A DNA stretch of 31,491 nt from a virus: positions 1 through 31,491 of IMG/VR virus record IMGVR_UViG_3300028837_001326. One strand, written 5' to 3'. Made by a program: the position numbers and the translations under genes. The number at the start of each line of letters is the position of its first letter. Position 1 is the first letter of the stretch. The notes beneath the pieces were generated by a model. The model ran no database searches, was not told where the DNA came from, and worked only from the letters and a program-made list of their open reading frames with translations. Below are positions 15,024 through 21,465 of this stretch, piece after piece.

Positions 15024-16832
15024 ATGGTTGTCTGGAGCAGTAACCCTGACTTTAAAATTGAAGTAGGCGCTACTGAACTTAGCACAGAAACATTAAGCGT
15101 TGAAGTTTTAAGAATAGAAAACGCTGTCGCCGTCGCCAAAGTTTTGTTAAACAATAAAAAATCAGTAAACTACATAGATAATATTGACTTGTTCGGCAAC
15201 TTAAAAGTGAGTTTCCGGCGTGGTTCAGCCGCGTGGACAGAAGCGTTTGACGGCATAGTGGAAGAAGTAGGTCCTAAAATGGATCGGAACACTGGCTATT
15301 TAGTTGGTGCTGTAGCTTACGGTCAAGGACGAGCGTTGCGGAACACGTTTTGTAATGCGACTTACGGAACGGAAAGCCAAAACCCAACCATTGACACGCC
15401 GGGGGAAATATGGACTGACATTGTAGATAATTATGTGGAAAAATCGTTTGGAGGCGCAGCTACAGGCTATACACTCACATTAGCATATAACAATGAAACT
15501 TTGCCTACTGTTCCTTTCATGTTTAATCCTTACTTGTGCAATTTTGATTTAATCAATCAAGTGATACAGTTAATCCAAGCGTACCGTGACGGCAGCAGTG
15601 GGCATCATTGGATAGTTGGAACAGACGGGCAGTTGCGAATTAAACGTATTGGCACAGATATTGCCGGGTGGTCTAGCTGGTGGAACACAGATCAAGCCGG
15701 CAGCACTTTAGTTGAGGGTGAAGACTTCATAAGTTACGGGTTCAGTAAACGGGCTAAAGCGAAACAGTTTGCTAATAGAATCATTTTAACTACTGACTTG
15801 CGGAAGCCAGGTTATGATTACTGGACCGAACTAGCCACTGCAGCGTTAAATACAGCATGGGATAAAACAAACGCAACGTTAACAGGTGACAATACCGAAG
15901 CTATTGTGGGTACGTATAGTTTGTTAGCGGAACCTACAGTGGATGATGGAAGCAACGCTTTATTCTGGTATCCCAGCGCTAAAACTGCGGCTTGGGATTT
16001 CACGAAGGTAGGAAGTAAAGATCATCCGCCGACGATAGAGTTTCAGTATCGTGTAAGCCGAGATTTAGGAGGCACGGGCGGACCATATCTTTCGTTATAC
16101 ACTAGCGCTGGCAATTATTACTGGTTGAACCTTTACGGCATCACCGGCAGCACTGTAGACACATGGGTTCACTGTGAAATACCTATAGGAACGTATGCGG
16201 AGAGAACCGCGAAAAATGATTTTTACGATTGGCTTGAGCAAGGAGCGCCAGATTGGAATGATATTAATTGGATTCAAATTTTATGGGCTAGCAACCATTT
16301 AGACACGGACTTACGATTGGACGACTTACATTTCAACGGTAAAATCATAAGAGAAGCATATAACAGCACAAGCATCACAGCGTATGATGAAGTGCAAAAA
16401 ATCATGCGGATGAACATTGCCGTTGAAGACTCTATGAAACAAGCTGACGATTCCGGCATGGCGGCGCGGTTGGCTTATGCTGAGTTGTTGACGGCTCAGA
16501 AAATAGCGAACACGGGCACATTAGAAACTCCGGGTATTGTAGATATTTTACCTGGTCAAATCATTCATGGACACGCTGAACAAAAAAGCGACGGAACCTT
16601 TCGGATTGATAGTGACTTGCGGATTAAACAGACTAGTCAAATGTTTAGGGAAAACGGTTTCAGAACAACCTTGCAAGTTACTGACGACTTGATTAATAGT
16701 TTTGCGAAGACGCCTGTTGAGTTGGCGAGTGTGGTTTATCAGATGGCGTTTATTGATCCGGAAGCTAAATCGTTACGGGCTACTGGTGTTGATCCTTTAG
16801 TGACGCGGTTGAGTATTGATTATCCGAGTTAA
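15024..16832 (+). CDS. Tail hub (gp27/gpD-like) with inserted beta-sandwich
   Basis: Predicted 602 residues, ATG directly after the previous stop. Residues 1-265 follow the pattern of tail/baseplate hub proteins: an N-terminal strand set (F-K-I-E-V, V-A-V-A-K-V-L-L-N-N), then a helical domain with a W-x-D-I-V type segment, then I-V-G-T-D-G-Q-L-R-I-K-R. Residues about 268-442 are a beta-sandwich insert resembling a carbohydrate-binding module, and the hub core resumes to residue 602. The hub closes the tail tip. Its 3' end overlaps the convergent leftward gene by 53 bases. Confidence 0.7.
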   Translation: MVVWSSNPDFKIEVGATELSTETLSVEVLRIENAVAVAKVLLNNKKSVNYIDNIDLFGNLKVSFRRGSAAWTEAFDGIVEEVGPKMDRNTGYLVGAVAYGQGRALRNTFCNATYGTESQNPTIDTPGEIWTDIVDNYVEKSFGGAATGYTLTLAYNNETLPTVPFMFNPYLCNFDLINQVIQLIQAYRDGSSGHHWIVGTDGQLRIKRIGTDIAGWSSWWNTDQAGSTLVEGEDFISYGFSKRAKAKQFANRIILTTDLRKPGYDYWTELATAALNTAWDKTNATLTGDNTEAIVGTYSLLAEPTVDDGSNALFWYPSAKTAAWDFTKVGSKDHPPTIEFQYRVSRDLGGTGGPYLSLYTSAGNYYWLNLYGITGSTVDTWVHCEIPIGTYAERTAKNDFYDWLEQGAPDWNDINWIQILWASNHLDTDLRLDDLHFNGKIIREAYNSTSITAYDEVQKIMRMNIAVEDSMKQADDSGMAARLAYAELLTAQKIANTGTLETPGIVDILPGQIIHGHAEQKSDGTFRIDSDLRIKQTSQMFRENGFRTTLQVTDDLINSFAKTPVELASVVYQMAFIDPEAKSLRATGVDPLVTRLSIDYPS

Positions 16833-17016
16833 ACGATACATCTTGTTCTGTAAGTTCCAACAATATTATTAAACCGCCAACCATGAACAAGATGAAACCG
16901 ACAATTAACAGAGGAAGCGCAAACATGGTTGAGCCGAGATTAACGTAGGCAATAAACATTAGAAACAAACTAACAAGTACCAAACCAAAAGGCAACATTA
17001 AACTTGAACTATCCAT
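16780..17016 (-). CDS. Small two-TM membrane protein
   Basis: Predicted 78 residues from the ATG at 17016, with GAGGAG just upstream (a GTG at 17019 is also possible). Two hydrophobic spans at about residues 8-26 and 32-52, then a polar Asp/Ser/Gln tail. It is the last gene of the leftward operon and its 3' end overlaps the tail hub gene by 53 bases on the opposite strand. The clear membrane pattern argues that it is real. Function unknown. Confidence 0.55.
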   Translation of the reverse strand: MDSSSLMLPFGLVLVSLFLMFIAYVNLGSTMFALPLLIVGFILFMVGGLIILLELTEQDVSFNSDNQYSTASLKDQHQ

Positions 17017-17073
17017 CACTCCTCAATAGACTAGAAGCGTTCCCTTATATTTTTATTTTTTGTTTTACTCTGT

Positions 17074-17223
17074 TCATATATCCATTTTCACCTCCGCACG
17101 TTTCGGTTTGTATCTTGGACATGACATTTGCATGTGAATTTCTTTTAGTTTAAGTGTGGTTTCGTAGGCTTCACAGTAGCGACTGTCACGATTTAGAAAG
17201 CGACAATATACGCAGCGAACCAT
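17074..17223 (-). CDS. Zinc-finger-like microprotein (49 aa)
   Basis: A 49-residue frame whose ATG shares its A with the stop of the nuclease-like gene (TAATG). C4-x2-C7 near the N-terminus, C17 and C35 could form a four-Cys metal site. The C-terminal third is basic. It is one of many Cys-pair microproteins in this operon. Confidence 0.55.
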   Translation of the reverse strand: MVRCVYCRFLNRDSRYCEAYETTLKLKEIHMQMSCPRYKPKRAEVKMDI

Positions 17224-17597
17224 TAGACAAGTGCCTCTTTTATCTGTTTAAACACGCGTTCCACCTCAGTTTCGCTATAACGTGGATAAGAAATCGATAA
17301 CGGTTTAACACCTTTCCGTTGCTGCAATAAGTCTCGAAGCTCTTCGTCACGCAACTGCCTATTCCGATGCACTTTTTCGCCGTCCAAATACAAGCCGATG
17401 CGCTGTTCTCCTTTTGTTAAAGTAAAATCAGGAGTAGTCTGAACTAGGCAATACGGTTTTAGCCATTCAACCCGCCACCCAGCCTCACGTAGGTCCTTGT
17501 CAGTTTTAATTTTTTTAAGAATTGAAAGTTCCATCTGACTGATTTGCGGGTGCATCCGAGCCCTACGATGTTCCCAAGAATCTTTAAACACACTCAT
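17223..17597 (-). CDS. Vsr/DUF559-like PD-(D/E)XK nuclease candidate
   Basis: Predicted 124 residues from the ATG at 17597, which overlaps the previous stop (ATGA); an upstream in-frame ATG at 17618 is less likely. P-D-F at 56-58 followed by Y-L-D-G-E-K-V-H at 70-77 matches the order of Vsr, DUF559 and EDxHD-type nucleases (Asp, then D-G-x-x-x-H). The tail is alpha/beta, ending in a helix. Such enzymes nick or cut DNA in repair, restriction or homing. The glutamate usual in DUF559 two residues before D72 is Tyr here, as can occur in Vsr-like proteins. Confidence 0.55.
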   Translation of the reverse strand: MSVFKDSWEHRRARMHPQISQMELSILKKIKTDKDLREAGWRVEWLKPYCLVQTTPDFTLTKGEQRIGLYLDGEKVHRNRQLRDEELRDLLQQRKGVKPLSISYPRYSETEVERVFKQIKEALV

Positions 17598-17794
17598 ATA
17601 AACAAGGACTCCCAACATTCCTCATGGTAATACTTCATTGTGAATTTGCCTCGGCTGCTGCATCGTTTACGCACTATCCGTTGTTTTGGAAGAATAGGTT
17701 TGCCGCAACGTCGACAGGTCAAGTCGAATCCTCTAGTGGTTAACCGTTGATGCTCCCGTTTCTGCAGGGTTGAGTGAGCTTCACTCTGCGTCAT
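17594..17794 (-). CDS. Zinc-binding microprotein (66 aa)
   Basis: 66 residues from an ATG that overlaps the previous stop (ATGA), with GGAGACGGTGAA upstream. C27-x2-C30, C45 and the pair H57/C60 give a Cys/His pattern like a small treble-clef or LIM-type finger. The N-terminal 20 residues are polar. DNA or protein binding is likely; target unknown. Confidence 0.6.
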   Translation of the reverse strand: MTQSEAHSTLQKREHQRLTTRGFDLTCRRCGKPILPKQRIVRKRCSSRGKFTMKYYHEECWESLFI

Positions 17795-17955
17795 TTCACC
17801 GTCTCCCTTTTGTTCCGGCCGCCATTCCGCAATCCTAACAAGCGAGCACAACATTTTCTGCATAGACGACTCTTCGCTACACTTGTGATTTTTGTTCCGC
17901 ACACGCGACAGTGATACCCGTTTTGCGGCGGCTGATAAACTTCCACCTCTGTCAT
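17791..17955 (-). CDS. Zinc-ribbon microprotein (54 aa)
   Basis: 54 residues with ATGA overlaps at both ends. C16-x2-C19 and C32-x2-C35 (plus C36) form a two-knuckle zinc ribbon, followed by an Arg/Lys-rich tail that could contact nucleic acid. The frame is too short for usual cut-offs, but the motif and the couplings support it. Confidence 0.6.
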   Translation of the reverse strand: MTEVEVYQPPQNGYHCRVCGTKITSVAKSRLCRKCCARLLGLRNGGRNKRETVK

Positions 17956-18131
17956 TTTACTTTTTCCTCTTTCACTTTTTTAGTGTAAATCATTCCACAT
18001 TTTGAACAGCGAAGTATTCTGTAAGGATAGACTATCCAGTCTTTCATTGAGTCATCTGCTAATCCTACTAGCAATCCATGCCAATCACTTAATTTTCCTC
18101 CACAGACTCTACATTTTTCACTTGGCGTCAT
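17952..18131 (-). CDS. Zinc-ribbon microprotein (59 aa)
   Basis: 59 residues from the ATG at 18131, one base after the previous stop; a longer frame to 18185 is not needed. C-R-V-C near residue 7 and C-S-K-C near residue 43 form a classic zinc ribbon with a 32-residue linker, followed by a Lys-rich tail. Similar to small archaeal and viral zinc ribbons of unknown role. Confidence 0.65.
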   Translation of the reverse strand: MTPSEKCRVCGGKLSDWHGLLVGLADDSMKDWIVYPYRILRCSKCGMIYTKKVKEEKVK

Positions 18132-18132
18132 T

Positions 18133-18450
18133 TTATTGTCGTCTCCAACAACTCTCTTTTCCCTGGCTAACTCGCGCAAAACCATTTTGCCTCAGGAGTT
18201 TATTAACCGTGTTCCACTCGCTTTTGTCAGTGAGGTATTCTCGCTGTCGCACTTCATCCTCGCTCACAACTTCTAGGCGATCGCGTAAGCTCACGTCTAA
18301 ATCTTTAAGAATCTCCTGGATTGGTAACGGTTTGGTGTTTTCCGTTTGTTTTTGATAGACTATGTTTTCTAAAGCTGCTACTTGACTCTGCAACTTGGCG
18401 ATGTCCGCTTTTTGTCGAGCAAACTCAACATACAAATCCTCATTACTCAT
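18133..18450 (-). CDS. Coiled-coil small protein
   Basis: Predicted 105 residues with a strong GGAGGTGA site upstream. Residues 5-35 form a heptad-like coiled coil (Leu, Ile, Val spacing with A-x-L-x-S-Q-V-A-A-L), likely oligomerising. Residues 40-105 are charged and helical, with an R-Q-R-E-Y and a final W-R-R-Q. No family is recognised. A regulatory or scaffold role in the early operon is possible. Confidence 0.6.
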   Translation of the reverse strand: MSNEDLYVEFARQKADIAKLQSQVAALENIVYQKQTENTKPLPIQEILKDLDVSLRDRLEVVSEDEVRQREYLTDKSEWNTVNKLLRQNGFARVSQGKESCWRRQ

Positions 18451-18472
18451 TTCTCAATCACCTCCTTTTTTT

Positions 18473-18670
18473 TTAAACTATCATAGATAGACAGATATTG
18501 AGCAGAAGCGATATTATTCCAAGGGATAAACATCGCCGCGCCTTTACATTGTTTCGCTTTCGGAGTTGTGTGTAAGCTAGGATTCCACCGACTATACTAA
18601 ATAGAAAAGCTATGAGAAACCACCAGTTTGAAACACTTTCTCCTTCAGGAAGCACGTCAGGAACAATCAT
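18473..18670 (-). CDS. Small two-TM membrane protein of archaeal style
   Basis: Predicted 65 residues. A short periplasm-type N-terminus with Pro/Glu, then W-W-F-L-I-A-F-L-F-S-I-V-G-G-I-L-A-Y (first TM), a basic turn L-R-K-R, and a second hydrophobic span to the end. The W-W...G-G-I-x-A-Y pattern with a K-A-R/K turn is common in small archaeal membrane domains, from memory. This is a weak but useful host hint. Its start overlaps the previous stop (ATGA). Confidence 0.6.
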   Translation of the reverse strand: MIVPDVLPEGESVSNWWFLIAFLFSIVGGILAYTQLRKRNNVKARRCLSLGIISLLLNICLSMIV

Positions 18671-18789
18671 TTATTTTTTCGCTCCTTGAAAGTTCTAGTG
18701 TGTGTGCGTGTGTTGTTCTCTACTTTACTCACTGTCTTATTTCTTACTATTCTATTCTTTCTTTCAGACTCTAACCTACTTTTCACCAT
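18667..18789 (-). CDS. Very basic 40-residue protein
   Basis: 40 residues, about 40 percent Arg/Lys, no Cys and almost no hydrophobic core. A GGAG site precedes the ATG and the stop overlaps the next start (ATGA). It may be a nucleic-acid-binding or disordered peptide. Confidence is limited by length and composition. Confidence 0.45.
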   Translation of the reverse strand: MVKSRLESERKNRIVRNKTVSKVENNTRTHTRTFKERKNK

Positions 18790-18816
18790 CGAAACATCAC
18801 TCCTTATTTTTAGTGA

Positions 18817-19110
18817 CTAGGACCTAGCTTCTGGTAATGTTAATTGTTTCATTGGCCGCCCGAAAACCTCTTTCATTTCCATATCAGTCTTCAATAAGTT
18901 AATGTAATACACGTTTTTAGTGACTGGATGAGGCGTTAACAATTTCCATTGCACACACACGCGCACGTATTTCTCGATTGTCCGTTCATCTGCTCCAATA
19001 TACATAGCGATTAATTTACCGACGTCTTCATGGTTGATTTGGCGTAGGTAGCCGTGTTTAACCATTTTTTCTATTAAGAGCAAACAAGTTTTATACGCTT
19101 GACTAACCAT
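18817..19110 (-). CDS. Winged-helix DNA-binding protein candidate
   Basis: Predicted 97 residues. The pattern G-K-L-I-A-M-Y-I-G-A-D-E-R-T-I-E-K-Y-V followed by W-K-L-L-T and a beta hairpin ending V-Y-Y-I-N fits a helix-turn-helix (about residues 30-55) plus wing (55-70). It probably regulates viral or host transcription. Its start overlaps the small membrane protein stop (ATG within N-G-stop). Confidence 0.65.
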   Translation of the reverse strand: MVSQAYKTCLLLIEKMVKHGYLRQINHEDVGKLIAMYIGADERTIEKYVRVCVQWKLLTPHPVTKNVYYINLLKTDMEMKEVFGRPMKQLTLPEARS

Positions 19111-19249
19111 TTATTTTTTCGCCCCCCCTACTGCTATACCAACACCAAATTACAAATCCAGTCATAAAAATGGCCATTGCAACCGTGCCAACGAAAAATA
19201 TTTCTAATCCTACATTATTTTCTGGATGAAATACCCCCATTATATTCAT
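19103..19249 (-). CDS. 48-residue membrane microprotein
   Basis: 48 residues; residues 14-37 are one transmembrane span (V-G-L-E-I-F-F-V-G-T-V-A... W-C-W-Y), with a short polar tail. ATGA overlap with the 12-codon gene upstream and an 8-base overlap with the regulator downstream support the call. Confidence 0.5.
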   Translation of the reverse strand: MNIMGVFHPENNVGLEIFFVGTVAMAIFMTGFVIWCWYSSRGGEKING

Positions 19250-19284
19250 GTTTTTTTCTCCTTAGCAGTCAATTTTTTAGCCAT
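19246..19284 (-). CDS. 12-codon micro-ORF with strong ribosome site
   Basis: Encodes 12 residues (Lys-rich, M-A-K-K-L-T-A-K-E-K-K-T). A GGGGAGGTTG site lies upstream and its TGA overlaps the next ATG. It may be a leader that couples translation of the downstream membrane protein rather than a functional peptide. Confidence 0.35.
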   Translation of the reverse strand: MAKKLTAKEKKT

Positions 19285-19414
19285 GATTTTCAACCTCCCC
19301 TTCGTAAGAACCGTCCGGGTAAATGTGAATTTTAAAACCAATTTCTACCCAATTACGGAAACGTGTTATAGTAGTCGCCAACCATTCGGAATGTATCGGC
19401 TTTTTTGTAGTCAT
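19277..19414 (-). CDS. 45-residue small protein
   Basis: 45 residues with alternating helix and strand, ending I-H-I-Y-P-D-G-S-Y-E-G. No Cys. A Y-P-D-G turn and flanking strands suggest a small beta-hairpin protein. Overlaps the next gene by 8 bases. Function unknown. Confidence 0.45.
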   Translation of the reverse strand: MTTKKPIHSEWLATTITRFRNWVEIGFKIHIYPDGSYEGEVENHG

Positions 19415-19424
19415 GGCTTGCTTT

Positions 19425-19553
19425 TCACCATCCTATTGAATTGAAGTAAGCCTCTTCGTAATCTTCGGGTTCAACGATTTCTTTAATTAAATCCATCTTG
19501 GTTTTGGTTTTTAGAAGTGTTTTCTTATTCGGTCTTTTCCATTTTTCACTCAT
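19425..19553 (-). CDS. 42-residue small protein
   Basis: 42 residues: a Lys-rich first half and an acidic helical second half (E-I-V-E-P-E-D-Y-E-E-A-Y). ATGA overlap with the zinc-ribbon gene upstream. No motif recognised. Confidence 0.45.
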   Translation of the reverse strand: MSEKWKRPNKKTLLKTKTKMDLIKEIVEPEDYEEAYFNSIGW

Positions 19554-19648
19554 TTTCTATATCCACACCTATCACAAACATATCCGTACCAAGCGAAACC
19601 TAGTTTGATTTTACGCATTGGGATTTTACAAAAAGGGCATTCACTCAT
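19550..19648 (-). CDS. Minimal zinc ribbon (32 aa)
   Basis: Only 32 residues, but with C4-x2-C7 and C25-x2-C28-G, a complete four-Cys zinc ribbon with an aromatic-rich linker. ATGA overlaps join it to both neighbours. It is among the smallest zinc ribbons one could expect; no target is known. Confidence 0.6.
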   Translation of the reverse strand: MSECPFCKIPMRKIKLGFAWYGYVCDRCGYRK

Positions 19649-19800
19649 TTTCTTTTTTCTCCCGCAATCCGTATAATCCGGAGCAACAACCGAAACTGAC
19701 AAACTAAGCAGTTGGCTCGGTAATAGCATTGTTTTCGGTTTCGGCCGTGATAGATTGCGTGTAATTCACGGTTTAAAAATGCAAAACCCATTTTCACCAT
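19645..19800 (-). CDS. Basic Cys-containing microprotein (51 aa)
   Basis: 51 residues from ATG 19800, or 48 from ATG 19791, which has GGTGAAA upstream. It is highly basic, with C25, C31 and C34 and a nearby His (C-Y-Y-R-A-N-C-L-V-C). An arginine-rich C-terminal helix could bind nucleic acid. The stop overlaps the next start (ATGA). Confidence 0.5.
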   Translation of the reverse strand: MVKMGFAFLNRELHAIYHGRNRKQCYYRANCLVCQFRLLLRIIRIAGEKRK

Positions 19801-19962
19801 CTACTCCGGATATTTGTCGCCGTGCGGTGGAATCTTGAATTTCATGCGGATTCGACAGTCTACAGCGCAGCCTAACTTGTGGTTGGGGCACTCGAAAAGG
19901 CAGTAGTGCAAGGCGTCCTTACTGTTTTTTAACACTCTAGTTTTCGAGATTATCAACTTCAA
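19801..19962 (-). CDS. Four-Cys microprotein (53 aa)
   Basis: 53 residues from TTG 19962, which overlaps the previous TGA (TTGA). C21, C25, C32 and C36 with H28 give a compact metal site in the middle; the C-terminus is basic. The weak start codon and short length lower confidence, but the Cys pattern fits its neighbours. Confidence 0.45.
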   Translation of the reverse strand: MKLIISKTRVLKNSKDALHYCLFECPNHKLGCAVDCRIRMKFKIPPHGDKYPE

Positions 19963-20066
19963 TTTTTCGCCTTCTCTATTCTTTTACAGAATTTTTCAAG
20001 AGATTTCATGTTCTCATCGAAATATGGATTTTTTTTAAGTTCTTTAATTATGTCATCCGCAGTCAT
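19959..20066 (-). CDS. 35-residue helical microprotein
   Basis: 35 residues, strongly helical and Lys-rich, preceded by GAGGTGA. ATGA coupling upstream and TTGA overlap downstream. No motif recognised. Confidence 0.45.
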   Translation of the reverse strand: MTADDIIKELKKNPYFDENMKSLEKFCKRIEKAKN

Positions 20067-20200
20067 TTTTTCACCTCATAAATTAACCGTGAATTCTGAG
20101 CGTAATCAAGCTGATCTACAAACATGGTGTAAACCGAATAGAACGGTGTGCTGATGAGTACGCGTTTGTCTAGGCGAACCACAAAACGGGCAATCATCAT
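20063..20200 (-). CDS. 45-residue small protein
   Basis: 45 residues: a beta-hairpin-like first half (A-R-F-V-V-R-L-D-K-R-V-L-I) and a helical second half. TAATG coupling to the previous gene and ATGA to the next. Function unknown. Confidence 0.5.
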   Translation of the reverse strand: MMIARFVVRLDKRVLISTPFYSVYTMFVDQLDYAQNSRLIYEVKK

Positions 20201-20550
20201 TAAGCCTCCTGAAATAGCTTCGCGTTAGGACGATAGACTCCTGACGTTACCGCGACGATTTTAGCACCAAATTTTAAACTGGCTGCGTTGTTTACACGTC
20301 TGTCCCAAGTGCGTTTGCCTCGGTATGGATAATTCCATTCGCGGTCGGCTCGTTTCTGCCTTACTTTTTGTTGGCATCTACGATAAATTTCTAGTAGGTT
20401 ACACGAGAACGTGTGTAATGGTAGTTTTGATTCGTTAAACAAGCCCATGACGGATTCGTTGATTAAGTTTATCATTGCTTTTTCTTCGTCTTTTGAAACT
20501 GGAACTTGTTGGGGTTGCCAGCCTGGTATCTTAACTGTTTTAGTACTCAA
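20200..20550 (-). CDS. Basic protein, possible DNA-binding
   Basis: Predicted 116 residues from TTG 20550, with AAGGAGAAAGG upstream, overlapping the previous gene by 11 bases. Residues 20-65 are helical. Residues 70-110 contain R-G-K-R-T-W-D-R-R-V-N-N-A-A-S and end G-V-Y-R-P-N, an alpha-beta tail. High Arg/Lys content fits nucleic-acid binding. No family is recognised; a winged helix is one guess. Confidence 0.55.
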   Translation of the reverse strand: MSTKTVKIPGWQPQQVPVSKDEEKAMINLINESVMGLFNESKLPLHTFSCNLLEIYRRCQQKVRQKRADREWNYPYRGKRTWDRRVNNAASLKFGAKIVAVTSGVYRPNAKLFQEA

Positions 20551-20761
20551 TTTTTCCTTTCTCCTTCAACTCGGCTAATTTGACTTTAGCTTTCTGTTTT
20601 TGGACTGCTTTCTTACAAGCTGTGCAGTTATCGGAACTATCATCATTTCCTGGCTCTAGTTCTCCGAAAAACAACCATTTTCCGCAAAGAGAACGGCTAT
20701 CTATGAAGTAGTGTGCTTTTCTTGCGTTGCTTGGAAATCCCCACCCTTCTTTTTCACTCAT
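20540..20761 (-). CDS. Cys/His small protein, phage-type zinc motif (73 aa)
   Basis: 73 residues from ATG 20761 (ATGA with the gene before); a longer in-frame start at 20800 is less likely. Pattern H-Y-F-x-D-x-x-S-L-C-G-K-W, then C-x2-C-K-K, as in small phage proteins that carry one His and three Cys. The C-terminal 25 residues are a Lys/Glu helix. It probably binds zinc; function unknown. Confidence 0.6.
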   Translation of the reverse strand: MSEKEGWGFPSNARKAHYFIDSRSLCGKWLFFGELEPGNDDSSDNCTACKKAVQKQKAKVKLAELKEKGKIEY

Positions 20762-20922
20762 TGGGTTTTCACCTTGTTCAGCCTGTAGCAATGTTGGCAT
20801 TCCACAAGCTTCACATCGCCATTCTGCACTAGGACTTTGGGATCACGCATTCGCCAACCGCAACTGCCACAAATCAACTGACCGTCCGTTTTGTCCTGGT
20901 AAGCCTTGTAGAGGTCACTCAT
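20758..20922 (-). CDS. Zinc-ribbon microprotein (54 aa)
   Basis: 54 residues with C18-x2-C21-G and C42-x2-C45 joined by a beta-rich linker, a standard zinc ribbon. ATGA overlaps at both ends. Similar to its neighbours at 17791 and 17952 in architecture, not clearly in sequence. Confidence 0.6.
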   Translation of the reverse strand: MSDLYKAYQDKTDGQLICGSCGWRMRDPKVLVQNGDVKLVECQHCYRLNKVKTQ

Positions 20923-21062
20923 TCTAGGTGTGCTCTCCCCAACAGCTCTTTCAACTTTAAAATTTGTTCACGGTACGTTTCAGGTTTATACTTGAAACTG
21001 CCAACTTCTTCTGCGCTCCACAAGTCGCTGCGTTTAACGATGATGGTGGCTTTCTCCGTCAC
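20919..21062 (-). CDS. 47-residue small protein
   Basis: 47 residues from GTG 21062, which lies 3 bases after the repressor stop and follows the AAGGAGG at the end of that gene. One strand (A-T-I-I-V-K-R) then a charged helix. ATGA overlap with the next gene. No motif recognised. Confidence 0.5.
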   Translation of the reverse strand: MTEKATIIVKRSDLWSAEEVGSFKYKPETYREQILKLKELLGRAHLE

Positions 21063-21065
21063 TTT

Positions 21066-21215
21066 CTAAGCCTCCTTCAATTCTCGGTTCATCCTTTGGA
21101 TGACGGCTTGCCGTATGAACTCTGAACGGTTTAGAAACATTTTTTCGCAGAGATCGTCAAGCTGTTTCAGTAATGTTTTGTCGAAGTTGATGCCGACAAG
21201 TTTGTTTTTTCCCAT
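21066..21215 (-). CDS. Ribbon-helix-helix (Arc/CopG/MetJ-type) repressor
   Basis: 49 residues with the full RHH pattern: a short N-terminal strand with polar/basic residues (K-L-V-G-I-N-F), then helix 1 (K-T-L-L-K-Q-L-D-D-L-C-E-K), a turn with N-R-S, and helix 2 (E-F-I-R-Q-A-V-I-Q-R-M). It would dimerise and bind an inverted operator through the strand. The imperfect palindrome at 23232-23247 is a candidate site. TAATG coupling to the previous gene fixes the start. Confidence 0.8.
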   Translation of the reverse strand: MGKNKLVGINFDKTLLKQLDDLCEKMFLNRSEFIRQAVIQRMNRELKEA

Positions 21216-21367
21216 TATTTCGTCTCCTTGCCGAAGAGTCTTTTAAGCGCGTCTAACGCTTCACAATCATACGGATAATTTTCACAGTAATTAGAGAATG
21301 GGCAGTCGTCGCAAATCTCATTGTTTACTACACGCACTCGGAGTTTTTCGCGCTCGTGGCTGTTCAT
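21215..21367 (-). CDS. Cys-cluster microprotein (50 aa)
   Basis: 50 residues from ATG 21367 with a GGAGG site. C-D-D-C near residue 19, then C27 and C34, four Cys within 16 residues (C-x2-C-x4-C-x6-C), too close for a zinc ribbon. Iron-sulfur or zinc are both possible. It lies directly before the RHH repressor. Confidence 0.55.
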   Translation of the reverse strand: MNSHEREKLRVRVVNNEICDDCPFSNYCENYPYDCEALDALKRLFGKETK

Positions 21368-21465
21368 GGTCGCGCCTCCATCTGTGCTATTGGATAACCG
21401 CATTGTGGGCACCTGTCGGGGCTTAAGCGTAGTAGCCATCTACACTGGCAATATGAACATTTCAA
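21364..21465 (-). CDS. 33-residue zinc ribbon next to integrase
   Basis: 33 residues from TTG 21465, overlapping the integrase TGA (TTGA). C3-x2-C6-x-C8 and C19-x2-C22-G make a zinc ribbon. The stop overlaps the next ATG. A long antisense frame overlaps it, but the motif and couplings favour this strand. Confidence 0.5.
   Translation of the reverse strand: MKCSYCQCRWLLRLSPDRCPQCGYPIAQMEARP

Noticed and set aside
19226-19444. 72-codon plus-strand open frame
   Set aside because: It is antisense to coupled minus-strand microgenes with ribosome sites; no ribosome site of its own.
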